Shown here piece by piece: positions 26,646-34,977 of a stretch of 45,596 bases of DNA. The position numbers and the translations under genes were made by a program. The stretch's first letter is position 1. The number at the start of each line of letters is the position of its first letter. The stretch comes from Dehalococcoidia bacterium (GTDB taxonomy: Bacteria; Chloroflexota; Dehalococcoidia; SHYB01; SHYL01): NCBI GenBank assembly GCA_009692825.1, contig SHYL01000005.1, positions 1 to 45,596 on the forward strand. The letters run 5' to 3'. The notes under the pieces are model-generated. The model made no database searches, had not been told where the DNA came from, and saw only the letters and a program-made list of their open reading frames with translations.

Positions 26646-26701
26646 GAAGTACAAAACTAATCTAAAACTAGTTCTAAAATATTAATCTGAAAGGGGCTTA
26701 C

Positions 26702-27007
26702 ATGAAAGTTCGATTTGTTGAAATTACTACAGGCGAGGAGTTACTCCTGTCCAAATGCAACCACTGCAACACCGGCTTTGCAGTAGCAGCCATGAGCAAA
26801 TCCTATAGCGGCATGATAGAGGCCAAGTGCTTTGACTGCGATAGCACACTAGATTTCTACACCTCACGCCAGGGAACCGACCGCAAGATATGGGTACTCG
26901 ACCGCGTCGAGACTGAAAAGGGTCCGATCGCGAGTACAGCCGTTGCAGCTGCTCCGGTTGCCCAGTCTTCGAATGCCGGCGGCGTTAATCTTAGAGACTT
27001 GCGTTAA
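26702..27007 (+). CDS. Small zinc-ribbon-like protein, unknown function
   Basis: A 101-residue protein. KCNHCNTGF and KCFDCDSTL give two CxxC knuckles about 24 residues apart (Cys19/22 and Cys43/46), the layout of a single zinc ribbon. After residue 70 the chain is an Ala/Val-rich, low-complexity tail ending NLRDLR. AAAGGGG lies seven bases before the ATG. It has one of the best promoters in the window and is followed 36 bases later by a membrane protein gene and then a terminator, forming a two-gene unit. No known family is recognised. Confidence 0.75.
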   Translation: MKVRFVEITTGEELLLSKCNHCNTGFAVAAMSKSYSGMIEAKCFDCDSTLDFYTSRQGTDRKIWVLDRVETEKGPIASTAVAAAPVAQSSNAGGVNLRDLR

Positions 27008-27043
27008 CTGTTCTTTTAATAAACTCAAGGAGGCTTACTAAAT

Positions 27044-27493
27044 ATGAGAAATACTTATCAAGGCCTTAGAACACAACCAGAAGCTGTAAAAAAGGTCTCG
27101 CGCGCAAACTGGATGGGGCTTCTCGGTTCCGGATCGTTCTTTTTTGGCGTGGTATTGGCAACCATCACGGGTCTCTGGTGGCCAAATAATGGCGCCATGC
27201 TAGGCACGCTCGTACTACTTGGGCTCGCTGTTGGTGTGCTTAACATCACAGGTAAGGAAGTGGTTCCGTTCCTGGTATCTGCCATTGCTCTCGTAGTGAT
27301 AGGCACTGCTAGCTTTGCCACAGGCTCTGGCGAAACGACAGGCGTATTTGGTCGTCTCGACAGCGTTTCCGTTGGTTTAGGCTCTAACCTAGACGACATC
27401 GTACGCAATCTGGCTATCTTCGTCGCCCCCGCAGCCATCCTAAATGCGCTCAGGGCTGCAATCGCACTTGCAAGGCCGGGCCAAGCCGATTAG
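27044..27493 (+). CDS. Membrane protein of unknown function
   Basis: A 149-residue protein. The first 25 residues are polar (RTQPEAVKKVSRAN). Hydrophobic helices follow at about 26-44, 51-68, 74-92 and 121-142. The segment SGETTGVFGRLDSVSVGLGS before the last helix is Gly/Ser-rich. GGAGG lies about 10 bases before the ATG. It is the second gene of a unit with the zinc-ribbon protein and is closed by a hairpin terminator. No family assignment can be made from the sequence. Confidence 0.75.
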   Translation: MRNTYQGLRTQPEAVKKVSRANWMGLLGSGSFFFGVVLATITGLWWPNNGAMLGTLVLLGLAVGVLNITGKEVVPFLVSAIALVVIGTASFATGSGETTGVFGRLDSVSVGLGSNLDDIVRNLAIFVAPAAILNALRAAIALARPGQAD

Positions 27494-27517
27494 CAACTAA
27501 CTTAGGTTATCCTCTTC

Positions 27518-27555
27518 AGGCACGTCGGACTCCTCTCCTGGCGTGCCTTTGTTTT
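27518..27555 (+). terminator. Rho-independent terminator
   Basis: AGGCACG (27518-27524) pairs with CGTGCCT (27542-27548), followed by TTGTTTT. It closes the zinc-ribbon/membrane protein unit; the convergent isomerase gene ends just beyond it. Confidence 0.75.
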
Positions 27556-27577
27556 AAATCCTGTCTGCGGGGAATGA

Positions 27578-28651
27578 TTACCTGGCTTTTGCCAGCTCAT
27601 CCTTGAGGAAGTCGATCACCTTGACTGGGGCAGGGTTTATCCCGTTTAGGATAGCTAGGTAGTAGCTGGTGTAATCCCCAAGCTGGATCAGGTTAAGCAT
27701 TTGCGCCAGCGGGCTTGCCCCTTTCGCGTCGAGGAGGGTCCCCTTGCCGCCGCTGAATGCGAGGACTTTCTTCGTAACGTCATACCTTACGAGCGTGCGC
27801 TTATTCAGCTTTGCAGACCTGAGCATGATGACCCGCATCGTGTTTTTAGACGCCCCATCAGGAAATTCATAGCCTACTATTGAATTGTGGTCCAGTTCAG
27901 GCAGGAGGTCATAGAATGCCCAGCCCTTAGAATTTTCGTTTATCTGGCCTTTGAATCTGCGCGCGGCGTTGCTAAGGAAGCCCGAACCATAGACCGCAAC
28001 GATTTGCCCATGCAATTCCAGAGCAAGTTTTTTAGCCTGGTTCTTTGCGGAAGGAATTTCAGGGCTTAGCTCCTTATTCCCTTTTTGCAATAAAGAGACG
28101 GCCTCTGCAACATCTTTGCTTTTGTCCTTAATCAGTCGCAGTTTGCACACGATGGCTATGAGCGGCATGAAGCTATATCCTAGTGAAGTTCTAGGCTCGC
28201 CTATGTACTTGATTTGGAATACCGGCAGGCGTTTGTTCCTGGCAGCGGTTAGTAATTTACCGCCGGATGTTACGGCAGCAATCTTTGCCTTTACCGCGAT
28301 AGCACGCTTGAAGCCGTCCAGTGTCTCCTCCGTGCCGCCACTGTAGCTGGACGCTATGAATAGGGTTTTGCTATTCACGTAAGGTGCGAGCCCATAGTCC
28401 CGCCATACAGATATTGGGGGGCTTTTCTCCAGTGAGGCTAAATCACTTAGAAGATCCCCTCCGATTGCAGATCCCCCCATGCCTTGAATTACGACACGGT
28501 CTACATTTGCGTACGAAGCGGGAATATTCCAATTGTTTGCCTCTACCCAGGCGTCTTTGCACTGCTGGCCAAGGCTCGCGATACGCTGATAGAGGCCGGA
28601 CGTATCGAGCTTCTTATAAATCCTTGCGTCGTCTAAATCAACAAACTTCAT
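27578..28651 (-). CDS. Bifunctional phosphoglucose/phosphomannose isomerase
   Basis: A 357-residue SIS-domain protein of the archaeal/bacterial PGI/PMI family. VVIQGMGGSAIGGDLL near residue 55 and FIASSYSGGTEETLDGF near residue 98 are the sugar-phosphate-binding signatures, and LPELDHNSIVGYEFP near residue 237 carries the catalytic Glu/His region. It interconverts fructose 6-phosphate with glucose 6-phosphate and mannose 6-phosphate. The family usually reads SYSGNT where this protein has SYSGGT. It is the third gene of a minus-strand operon with a phosphohexomutase and a nucleotidyltransferase; its Shine-Dalgarno AAGGAA overlaps the end of the mutase gene. Confidence 0.9.
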   Translation of the reverse strand: MKFVDLDDARIYKKLDTSGLYQRIASLGQQCKDAWVEANNWNIPASYANVDRVVIQGMGGSAIGGDLLSDLASLEKSPPISVWRDYGLAPYVNSKTLFIASSYSGGTEETLDGFKRAIAVKAKIAAVTSGGKLLTAARNKRLPVFQIKYIGEPRTSLGYSFMPLIAIVCKLRLIKDKSKDVAEAVSLLQKGNKELSPEIPSAKNQAKKLALELHGQIVAVYGSGFLSNAARRFKGQINENSKGWAFYDLLPELDHNSIVGYEFPDGASKNTMRVIMLRSAKLNKRTLVRYDVTKKVLAFSGGKGTLLDAKGASPLAQMLNLIQLGDYTSYYLAILNGINPAPVKVIDFLKDELAKAR

Positions 28652-28659
28652 GTATTTCC

Positions 28660-30081
28660 TTAAAGTCCGATATAGGACTTTATTTCAGATAGACACTCTT
28701 TCACACGTTTAGGACTTGAGGTTTCGCAATAGATTCTTACCAGCGGCTCAGTGCCCGAGAAACGCACCATACCCCACGAACCATCCTCCAGCATGTAGCG
28801 GACGCCTTCAAGGGTGTTCACTTCTTTGACCTTCACGCCACCAATTTTGCCGGGCGATACCTTTGCCTTCTGCATAACAGACTCTTTTTTCTTCGGGTCA
28901 AAAGGTACGTCCAGCCTATCGTAATAATGCGGTCCGACCTTCTTATACAGGTCGTTGAGAAGCTGCGAGGGACGTTTCTTTGTGCGCACCATAAGGTCCA
29001 GAAAATAGAGTGAGCTTAAAACGCCATCCCTTTCCGGTATGTGCCCTGCGAACCCGTAGCCGCCGCTCTCTTCACCACCGATAATCGCCCTTTCGCTCAT
29101 CATCACCGGAGCTATGTATTTGAAGCCCACCGGGGTCTCTATCACGGGAACGTTGTAGATTTCGCCGAGGCGGTTAATCATGCTTGTCGTTGTAATTGAT
29201 TTGACCATGGGTCCGCGCTCGCCGCGTACTTCGAGAACGTAGTATGCCAACAGGCCGTAAATTTGAAGCTGGGTTACGAATTCCCCTTTTTCGTCGACTA
29301 CGCCCAGTCGGTCAGCATCTCCGTCCGTGGCGAGTCCTACGTCTGCGCCAGCGCGCCGGACAGCGGCCATGAGCTTACTCAGATTTATGGTTATTGGCTC
29401 TGGCTGTTTCATGCCCGGGAACGCGGGGTTGCGGGTGCCCTGTATCTCCGTGACCTTGGTTTTTCCGCGGATCAGATTTTTCAAGTAGCCCGCGCCTGCT
29501 CCGAACATCGGGTCTACGACAACGTGAAGGCCCGAGTTGCGAATCTTGTTTATATCGACCAGCTTGAGGATGTGCGGTATGTAATCGTCATCAGGGTCGA
29601 TAATCTCCATAAGTCCCGATGCCTTGGAGTTTTCCAATGAGATTCTTTTGACCTGGCCTGTTTTTTGGGCAGCCGCAATTTTCGTCTCAAGCGCAGCGTT
29701 GATTTCAGGCGATGAGCTGCCTGCGTACTCGGGCTTGTATTTGAGCCCATTCCACTCTGGGGGGTTGTGGCTGGAAGTGATCACTATTCCGCCAGCGGCC
29801 TTGTGTGTGATGATGTTGTAACTGATGACCGGCGTAGGAGCGGCTTTATCGCATAGGTAGACCTTTATGCCAGCTGCAGTCAAAACCTCTACGACCGCTT
29901 CCGCGAATTCTTTCGATAGGAACCGCGTGTCGTAACCTATTACCAGTCCCTGTTTTCCCAGGTGGCGCTCATTTATGTACTGCGCGATTCCAGCGGCGGC
30001 ATACCGTACGTTTTCAAATGTGAAGTCCTCCGCGATTATCGCACGCCAACCATCTGTTCCAAAATTGATCTCTGCAGGCAT
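28660..30081 (-). CDS. Phosphoglucomutase/phosphomannomutase
   Basis: About 473 residues, alpha-D-phosphohexomutase family. From the chosen start it reads MPAEINFGTDGWRAIIAEDF, the usual N terminus. ITSSHNPPEWNG carries the phospho-serine, ATDGDADRLG the metal-binding loop, GGEESGGYGF the sugar-specificity loop and RFSGTEPLVRIY the phosphate-binding loop. It moves phosphate between C6 and C1 of glucose or mannose. A longer in-frame ATG at 30180 would overlap the upstream gene by 71 bases; ATG 30081 has GGGTGG at the right distance and fits the family start. It is the middle gene of the sugar-nucleotide operon. Confidence 0.93.
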   Translation of the reverse strand: MPAEINFGTDGWRAIIAEDFTFENVRYAAAGIAQYINERHLGKQGLVIGYDTRFLSKEFAEAVVEVLTAAGIKVYLCDKAAPTPVISYNIITHKAAGGIVITSSHNPPEWNGLKYKPEYAGSSSPEINAALETKIAAAQKTGQVKRISLENSKASGLMEIIDPDDDYIPHILKLVDINKIRNSGLHVVVDPMFGAGAGYLKNLIRGKTKVTEIQGTRNPAFPGMKQPEPITINLSKLMAAVRRAGADVGLATDGDADRLGVVDEKGEFVTQLQIYGLLAYYVLEVRGERGPMVKSITTTSMINRLGEIYNVPVIETPVGFKYIAPVMMSERAIIGGEESGGYGFAGHIPERDGVLSSLYFLDLMVRTKKRPSQLLNDLYKKVGPHYYDRLDVPFDPKKKESVMQKAKVSPGKIGGVKVKEVNTLEGVRYMLEDGSWGMVRFSGTEPLVRIYCETSSPKRVKECLSEIKSYIGL

Positions 30082-30109
30082 CAGCCACCCAGTTCTATAA
30101 GTATTTGTT

Positions 30110-31228
30110 TTATCTTCTAACAAATGTAACAGAGTCAGACTCAAGGTTGTGCCCGGGCCATAGGGCGATCCCATTTGCAAGCTTGTTGCCGTCGCCTATT
30201 ACGGCGTCATCGGCAACGACTGAGCCACTTTTAACCCATACGTTATTGCCTATTTTCGCGTTGTTTCCAATCACGCAGTGGTTGAGGGTGGATTGATTGC
30301 CGACGCTGGTCTGCCGCCATAGCACGCAGTCCTCAAGGGCTGTATCCTCACCGATGTTACAGCCTGCGCCGATCACAACCGGCCCTGTGATGCGGGCCCT
30401 CGGGCCTATGGTACATCCCGCGCCGATCACTACAGGGCCTTGGATTTTTGCGGTGCGGTGTATCCTGGTTGTTTCATCGCTCCAGATACCGTCTTTACTT
30501 TTGCTCTGCATGTTCAAAGCTGCCTGGCCTTTAAGCATATCTCCGTGCAGCTTTAGATAGCTTTCTACAGTGCCCATATCTATCCAGTAGCCTTTGAGTG
30601 GAAAACCGTATAAGGATTCTCCGCCGAGCAGCAATTTCGGGAATAGGCCTTGTTCGAACATATGAAAAGTGCCGTAGGGTATTTGCTCCAGCACTTTTGG
30701 TTCCATTATGTATGTCCCGGCGTTGATATTGTTGCTCGTGACTGAATCCCACCCGGGTTTTTCTGTAAATTTACGTATTTTGTTGGCGGGACTGGTTTCG
30801 ATTACGCCGTACTTTGTCGGATCCTCGACCGGCACCATGGCGATGCTGCAGACTGATTGTTTCTCTTTGTGCATCGCAGCCATTTCAGTGATATCCAGGT
30901 CCGTGTACACGTCGCCGTTCATCACGACGAATGTATCGTCCAGCAGGTGATGGAGTCTCTTTACCGCACCGCCTGTGCCCATGGGTGAGTCTTCGACTTC
31001 GTACGTAAGCTTGATTCCATAGTCTTTGCCGTCGCCGAAATGCTCTTTGATTCGGTGCGGAAGATAGCCCATCGCTAGTATGACTTCATCAATGTTGTGG
31101 TGCTTCAAATAAGAAAATGTGTGTTCGAGAAATGGTCGGTTCACTACGGGGACCATAGGTTTTGGGACATTGCACGTCAAAGGGCGGAGCCTGGTACCCT
31201 CACCGCCAACAAGAATGATAGCTTTCAT
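30110..31228 (-). CDS. Sugar-1-phosphate nucleotidyltransferase with left-handed beta-helix domain
   Basis: A 372-residue protein. Residues 1-235 are the nucleotidyltransferase domain with LVGGEGTRLRPLT at the N terminus, PKPMVPVVNRP, and VMNGDVYTDLD for metal binding. Residues 255-350 carry hexapeptide repeats (GPVVIGAGCTIGPRARITG and relatives), as in mannose-1-phosphate guanylyltransferases and GlmU-like enzymes. With the mutase and PGI/PMI isomerase downstream it most likely makes GDP-mannose, though a glucose nucleotide cannot be ruled out. It is the first gene of the operon, with GAGGTCTC directly before ATG. The product would supply cell-surface glycans or compatible solutes. Confidence 0.9.
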   Translation of the reverse strand: MKAIILVGGEGTRLRPLTCNVPKPMVPVVNRPFLEHTFSYLKHHNIDEVILAMGYLPHRIKEHFGDGKDYGIKLTYEVEDSPMGTGGAVKRLHHLLDDTFVVMNGDVYTDLDITEMAAMHKEKQSVCSIAMVPVEDPTKYGVIETSPANKIRKFTEKPGWDSVTSNNINAGTYIMEPKVLEQIPYGTFHMFEQGLFPKLLLGGESLYGFPLKGYWIDMGTVESYLKLHGDMLKGQAALNMQSKSKDGIWSDETTRIHRTAKIQGPVVIGAGCTIGPRARITGPVVIGAGCNIGEDTALEDCVLWRQTSVGNQSTLNHCVIGNNAKIGNNVWVKSGSVVADDAVIGDGNKLANGIALWPGHNLESDSVTFVRR

Positions 31229-31299
31229 GAGACCTCACGCCTTAGGATGCAATGATTTTAGCCGATACATTCCGATTTCGAATTTTGTGTACCTGGTGG

Positions 31300-31884
31300 C
31301 TATCTTGCCGGAGCCGCTCCTGCGGGCGCATCCGTTGGACGCATGATCTCGCCATCTAGGTTTATCTTTACCAGTTCGCCTGCGACATGAAGACCACTCG
31401 GAAGCTTGTTGGCCCATGTAGTGCCGAATTCGAATCGGTTTATAGTCATTTCGCCGTGGAAGCCGACGCGCTGGTTGCCGCGCGGATCGAGAATTTGCTC
31501 GCTAAGCGTAACGTCAAGCGAGACTTCTTTTGTGACATCGCGTATCGTGAGGTCACCCACCACGGCATACCTGCGGAAATTCAGGAGCACCACGCGCTTC
31601 GTTTTGAAAGTCAGGTGGGGGAATTTCGCAACGTCTAAGAATGCGGCGCCCTTCACTTCAGTATCGATGCGCTCACGCCCGACGGAGAAAGTGGCGGCGT
31701 CTATCTTTGCCTCAAGGTTGGAGTTTTCAGGCTTGGCCTCATCGAATTCCACGCTTACTTCAAACTTTCCGAATCCGCCCATCATGTTGGAAATCATGTT
31801 GTGCTTTACTGAAAAGCCAACCGTTGTGTGCGTTGCGTCTAGCGTCCATTTTGTGGTCGCTTTTGGCGCAGGTGTGCTTACCAT
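31300..31884 (-). CDS. YceI-family lipid-binding protein
   Basis: A 194-residue YceI-domain protein. KWTLDATHTTVGFSVKHNM at residues 12-30 is the opening strand pair. VGRERIDTEVKGAAFLDVAKFP carries the usual D-x-x-L-x-s-x-d-F-F-D-x-x-x-F-P type region, and VVGDLTIRDVTKEVSL is the conserved G-x-L-x-I-x-G-x-T-K segment. YceI proteins form a beta-barrel that binds polyisoprenoid-type lipids. There is no signal peptide, unlike many family members, so it is probably cytoplasmic. AGGAGG precedes the ATG. The C-terminal 15 residues are Pro/Ala-rich. It is probably separate from the sugar operon (71-base gap). Confidence 0.88.
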   Translation of the reverse strand: MVSTPAPKATTKWTLDATHTTVGFSVKHNMISNMMGGFGKFEVSVEFDEAKPENSNLEAKIDAATFSVGRERIDTEVKGAAFLDVAKFPHLTFKTKRVVLLNFRRYAVVGDLTIRDVTKEVSLDVTLSEQILDPRGNQRVGFHGEMTINRFEFGTTWANKLPSGLHVAGELVKINLDGEIMRPTDAPAGAAPAR

Positions 31885-31935
31885 AAGGCCTCCTAAATAT
31901 TTGCTAAGTGGATGCTATTCTAATGGGATTAAGCT

Positions 31936-33246
31936 TTATGACATTGTCCTTGGTGAAATCTTGACGTTTGCCCAGCTCGGCGTGTCCATCATCTCTGCCC
32001 AGCGGTCATAGAACGCACGCTGGTTCGTCTCACTAGTAGAGCCTGATAACACGCCCGGCGCTAGCTCGCTCTTGCGCTCGTGCCCGAGCCCCATCGTTTG
32101 GTGGATGACGTATTTCTGAGCGTTTCCGCTGTGGGCGCTGCCTGTGCACTGTATCCAGTTATTCATATCGTCTTGTTCGAAGCCCCCAGCTGGCCCGAAG
32201 CTCAAAGTGAGATTCCGGTGCATTATCTCTTTTATTTCTTTCGGAGCTGCTTTATCCACGATGCTCCACGTCCACAGCTCCATCTTTTCCGGCCCGCGAG
32301 GGTGCCACAATCGCACGAGCGGCGCGCTGTGCCAAGTAAAGTTTGGGAACATGGTTGCGACGTTTACGCCGCCTTGTTTTGCCTTCTGCACGCCAAGACG
32401 TTTCTCCAACTCCGGGTAGTTCTGTTCGTAGTAATCCGCCATCTGCGGTCTCCAGCCGCTCATCGGGGCCGACTTCGGGTCTGCGCCGACGTATGCGCTG
32501 AGGATGCCGTGTCCGTTGCCAGGCGCTGACGACACCCTGTCGGGATTTGGGTTGAAGCCCATACGGCGGTAGGTGCCTGTCACGCCCGCTGATATAGCTG
32601 AGCCGTGTGTCGTGGCTACGTGGTACGTGTCGCCGCAGAAGTTGTCCGCGCCGAACTTCCAGTTCGCATTCAGGACCTGCCTGTGCACCCCGCCGATTGC
32701 CATCGCGCCGCCCTCACGTCTGTCCACCAGGAAGTCCAGATAGTATGCCGCGTCGCCTATGTAATCTCTTAATGACGGCGCACTTTTATCCCACGTTGCG
32801 AATATCAGCTCCTTGTATGTGCCGATCTGTCCGGCCTCGACGAGCCCCCACTGTGAGCGGTCGAGCTCTTCAAAATATGCTTCCTTATATCCTGGCACGC
32901 CTACCAGCTTGCCGTCCGTGGCGAATGTCCAGCCGTGGTATGTGCACATGAATGATGGCGCGTTGCCGTAGTCCGCGCGGCAGATGCGGTTGCCCCTGTG
33001 GCGGCACATGTTTAAGAAAGCGTGTAGCTTGCCTTTGCCGTCCCTAACTAGGAGTATCGGATCCTCGCCCATGTAGTTGGCCATGAAGTCGTTAGGATTT
33101 TGCACCATAGTTTCGTGTCCTATGAATAGCCAGCATCTGCCGAAAACCTGCTCTAACTCCTGCTGATAGAGCTCTGGGTCGGCGAATATCTTTCGGTTGA
33201 CGTAGCCGTGTGTGGTGTCTACGAGACTGCGGACTTTAGTTGTCAT
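31936..33246 (-). CDS. Rieske-type aromatic-ring-hydroxylating oxygenase, alpha subunit
   Basis: A 436-residue protein. The N-terminal Rieske domain binds [2Fe-2S] through Cys81-x-His83 (MCRHRG) and Cys101-x-x-His104 (CTYHGW). The catalytic START-like domain has DNFCGDTYHVATTHG, where His209 and His214 are the expected mononuclear-iron ligands, completed by an Asp in the C-terminal region. Such enzymes add oxygen to aromatic or other hydrophobic substrates. No beta subunit, ferredoxin or reductase gene is nearby, so electron transfer partners must lie elsewhere. Strong GAGGAGGGG before the ATG. The substrate is unknown. Confidence 0.9.
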   Translation of the reverse strand: MTTKVRSLVDTTHGYVNRKIFADPELYQQELEQVFGRCWLFIGHETMVQNPNDFMANYMGEDPILLVRDGKGKLHAFLNMCRHRGNRICRADYGNAPSFMCTYHGWTFATDGKLVGVPGYKEAYFEELDRSQWGLVEAGQIGTYKELIFATWDKSAPSLRDYIGDAAYYLDFLVDRREGGAMAIGGVHRQVLNANWKFGADNFCGDTYHVATTHGSAISAGVTGTYRRMGFNPNPDRVSSAPGNGHGILSAYVGADPKSAPMSGWRPQMADYYEQNYPELEKRLGVQKAKQGGVNVATMFPNFTWHSAPLVRLWHPRGPEKMELWTWSIVDKAAPKEIKEIMHRNLTLSFGPAGGFEQDDMNNWIQCTGSAHSGNAQKYVIHQTMGLGHERKSELAPGVLSGSTSETNQRAFYDRWAEMMDTPSWANVKISPRTMS

Positions 33247-33276
33247 GTGTGAGCCCCTCCTCGAGTAGTTTCACAG

Positions 33277-33306
33277 AGTTTAACCTCAACAACAGGTGTT
33301 ATTCAA
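33277..33306 (-). promoter_or_regulatory. Predicted promoter of the Rieske oxygenase gene
   Basis: On the minus strand TTGAAT (33306-33301) and TAAACT (33282-33277) are separated by 18 bases, about 30 bases before the start codon. Confidence 0.4.
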
Positions 33307-33337
33307 GACTATGACTTTAGCGTTTGGACTGCCAGCG

Positions 33338-33343
33338 TAAAAT
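33338..33343 (+). promoter_or_regulatory. -10 box of tyrS, near-leaderless
   Basis: TAAAAT ends 13 bases before the tyrS ATG at 33357, so the mRNA leader would be only about 7 bases. No Shine-Dalgarno is present. Confidence 0.4.
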
Positions 33344-33356
33344 ATGAAAGTCTTAT

Positions 33357-34604
33357 ATGCCAGATGTAATAACAGACCTCAAAAGAATAGAAGAAGTGCT
33401 GAGCCGCGGTGTCGTCGAGGTTATCGACGCCGCCGAGATGCGCAAGCTGCTTTCGTCGGGCAAGCCTCTGCGCCTGAAGATGGGCTTCGACCCCAGCAGG
33501 CCTGACCTGCATCTGGGACATGTCGTCGGACTGAAGAAGCTCCGTCAGTTCCAGGAGCTTGGCCATCAACTTGTGCTTATCGTCGGCGACTGGACAGCCC
33601 AGATAGGCGACCCCAGCGGCCAGTCTGACACGCGCCAGGTGCTAACCGCTGAAGAGGTGCGCAAGAACGCAGAAACGTATATGGAACAGTTTTTCCGTAT
33701 CGTGGATAGGGATAGGACGCAGGCTGTCTGGCAGAGCGAATGGTTCGGCAAGTTCACCCTTACGGAAGTCATTCACCTCACGCGGCGCTTTACGGTCGCG
33801 CAGATGCTCGCCCGCGATGATTTCGCCAAGCGCTACGATGCGAATAGACCTATATCTGTAACAGAGCTTTTATATCCTATGCTGCAGGCATACGATTCCG
33901 TCCAGGTGCGTGCCGATGTTGAATTCGGCGGCACTGACCAGAAGTTTAATCTTCTGCTTGGCCGCGAGCTCCAGCAGATGGTAGGCCAGCGCCCTCAGCA
34001 GGTGGTTACTATGCCCATCATCCCCGGCACCGACGGCGTGCGCAAGATGAGCAAAAGCCTGGGCAACTATATAGGCGTCACGGAGCCCGCCAACGATATG
34101 TTTGGCAAGGTGATGTCCATACCCGACAGCCTCGTTCCGCTTTATTACGAGGTGCTGTCTGATGTTTCATTCGACGAACTCATTTCTATAAAATCCCAAA
34201 TTAACGCGGGTAATGCCAACCCTATGGATATGAAAAAGCGTCTCGCTACCGATATCGTGCGCCAGTTCCACGGCGCAGACGGCGCGAGCGCCGCGCGTGA
34301 TCACTTCGAGCGAGTGGTCCAGCGCAAAGAGACGCCAGATGATGTGCCTAACGTAACGGTGTCTTTGCAGAAATTGGCGGAAGCCGCTAAGAAAGCTTAC
34401 TCGCCGACTGGCTCGATTGTGTCGCTTGCAGACCTGCTTGTAGAGACGAAGCTTGCGTCCAGCAAGAGCGAGGCCAAGCGCCTGATAACCGCGAAAGCGG
34501 TGGAAGTGGACGGCACCATCGCCACTGAAGAGATGATGCTGGTCAAAGACGGCAGCGTCTTGCGCGTGGGCAAACGACGATTCGCGAAAATAGTTAATGG
34601 TTAA
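33357..34604 (+). CDS. tyrS: Tyrosyl-tRNA synthetase
   Basis: A 415-residue class I synthetase. The ATP-binding HIGH motif is HLGH at residues 52-55, inside MGFDPSRPDLHLGH. The KMSKS motif is KMSKS at 230-234. FGGTDQKFNLLLGRELQ near residue 190 lies in the tyrosine and ATP site. The C-terminal S4 RNA-binding domain starts near residue 345 (LADLLVETKLASSKSEAKRL). The length and layout fit the TyrZ-like type. It charges tRNA-Tyr. ATG 33357 has no Shine-Dalgarno and sits 13 bases after a -10 box. It is divergent from the Rieske gene and convergent with the toxin-antitoxin pair. Confidence 0.96.
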   Translation: MPDVITDLKRIEEVLSRGVVEVIDAAEMRKLLSSGKPLRLKMGFDPSRPDLHLGHVVGLKKLRQFQELGHQLVLIVGDWTAQIGDPSGQSDTRQVLTAEEVRKNAETYMEQFFRIVDRDRTQAVWQSEWFGKFTLTEVIHLTRRFTVAQMLARDDFAKRYDANRPISVTELLYPMLQAYDSVQVRADVEFGGTDQKFNLLLGRELQQMVGQRPQQVVTMPIIPGTDGVRKMSKSLGNYIGVTEPANDMFGKVMSIPDSLVPLYYEVLSDVSFDELISIKSQINAGNANPMDMKKRLATDIVRQFHGADGASAARDHFERVVQRKETPDDVPNVTVSLQKLAEAAKKAYSPTGSIVSLADLLVETKLASSKSEAKRLITAKAVEVDGTIATEEMMLVKDGSVLRVGKRRFAKIVNG

Positions 34605-34614
34605 GCTTCACCGA

Positions 34615-34935
34615 CTACCTTCTTGGTACTCTCGCCACCGCCGTCTTCAAATCCTGCTCCCACTCCTCCGCATCGTATTGAGCCGGCACCTTATTCTGTT
34701 TCAGGTACGCCAGCATCTCCCACATGCTTACGCCAGCCTCTGCAGCTGCCTTGGAAGCGCTAAGTTTGCCCTCGGCGTAGGCGTTCGCGAAATGCTGCAG
34801 CTTCCAGTCTCTGGTCGCCTTAAGTAGGAGCTTTCGTATCGTCGTTGAACGGTCGGTCTGCTCGTTGCCCTCTATCAGCTCCAGGTCTTTAATCAGGTTT
34901 TCCGGAAGCCTTGAGCCTACCATTTGCTCTTTCAT
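34615..34935 (-). CDS. UPF0175-family antitoxin
   Basis: About 106 residues. Residues 1-45 form a short DNA-binding-type region (MVGSRLPENLIKDLELI, STTIRKLLLKATRDW). Then the UPF0175 core follows, FANAYAEGKLSASKAAAEAG and VSMWEMLAYLKQNKV. This family is paired with PIN-domain proteins of the DUF3368 type, and such a gene lies 42 bases upstream on the same strand. The chosen ATG 34935 has AAAGGAACG before it; a TTG at 34959 would add eight residues. Expected role: neutralise the nuclease by binding and repress the operon. The order toxin then antitoxin is the reverse of most type II systems. Confidence 0.8.
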   Translation of the reverse strand: MKEQMVGSRLPENLIKDLELIEGNEQTDRSTTIRKLLLKATRDWKLQHFANAYAEGKLSASKAAAEAGVSMWEMLAYLKQNKVPAQYDAEEWEQDLKTAVARVPRR

Positions 34936-34977
34936 CGTCTCGTTCCTTTCTGAGATCAAACCATGGATGGTTTTAGC

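Noticed and set aside
30082-30180. Longer N terminus for the phosphohexomutase
   Set aside because: It overlaps the upstream gene, is not like the family N terminus, and ATG 30081 has a good ribosome site.
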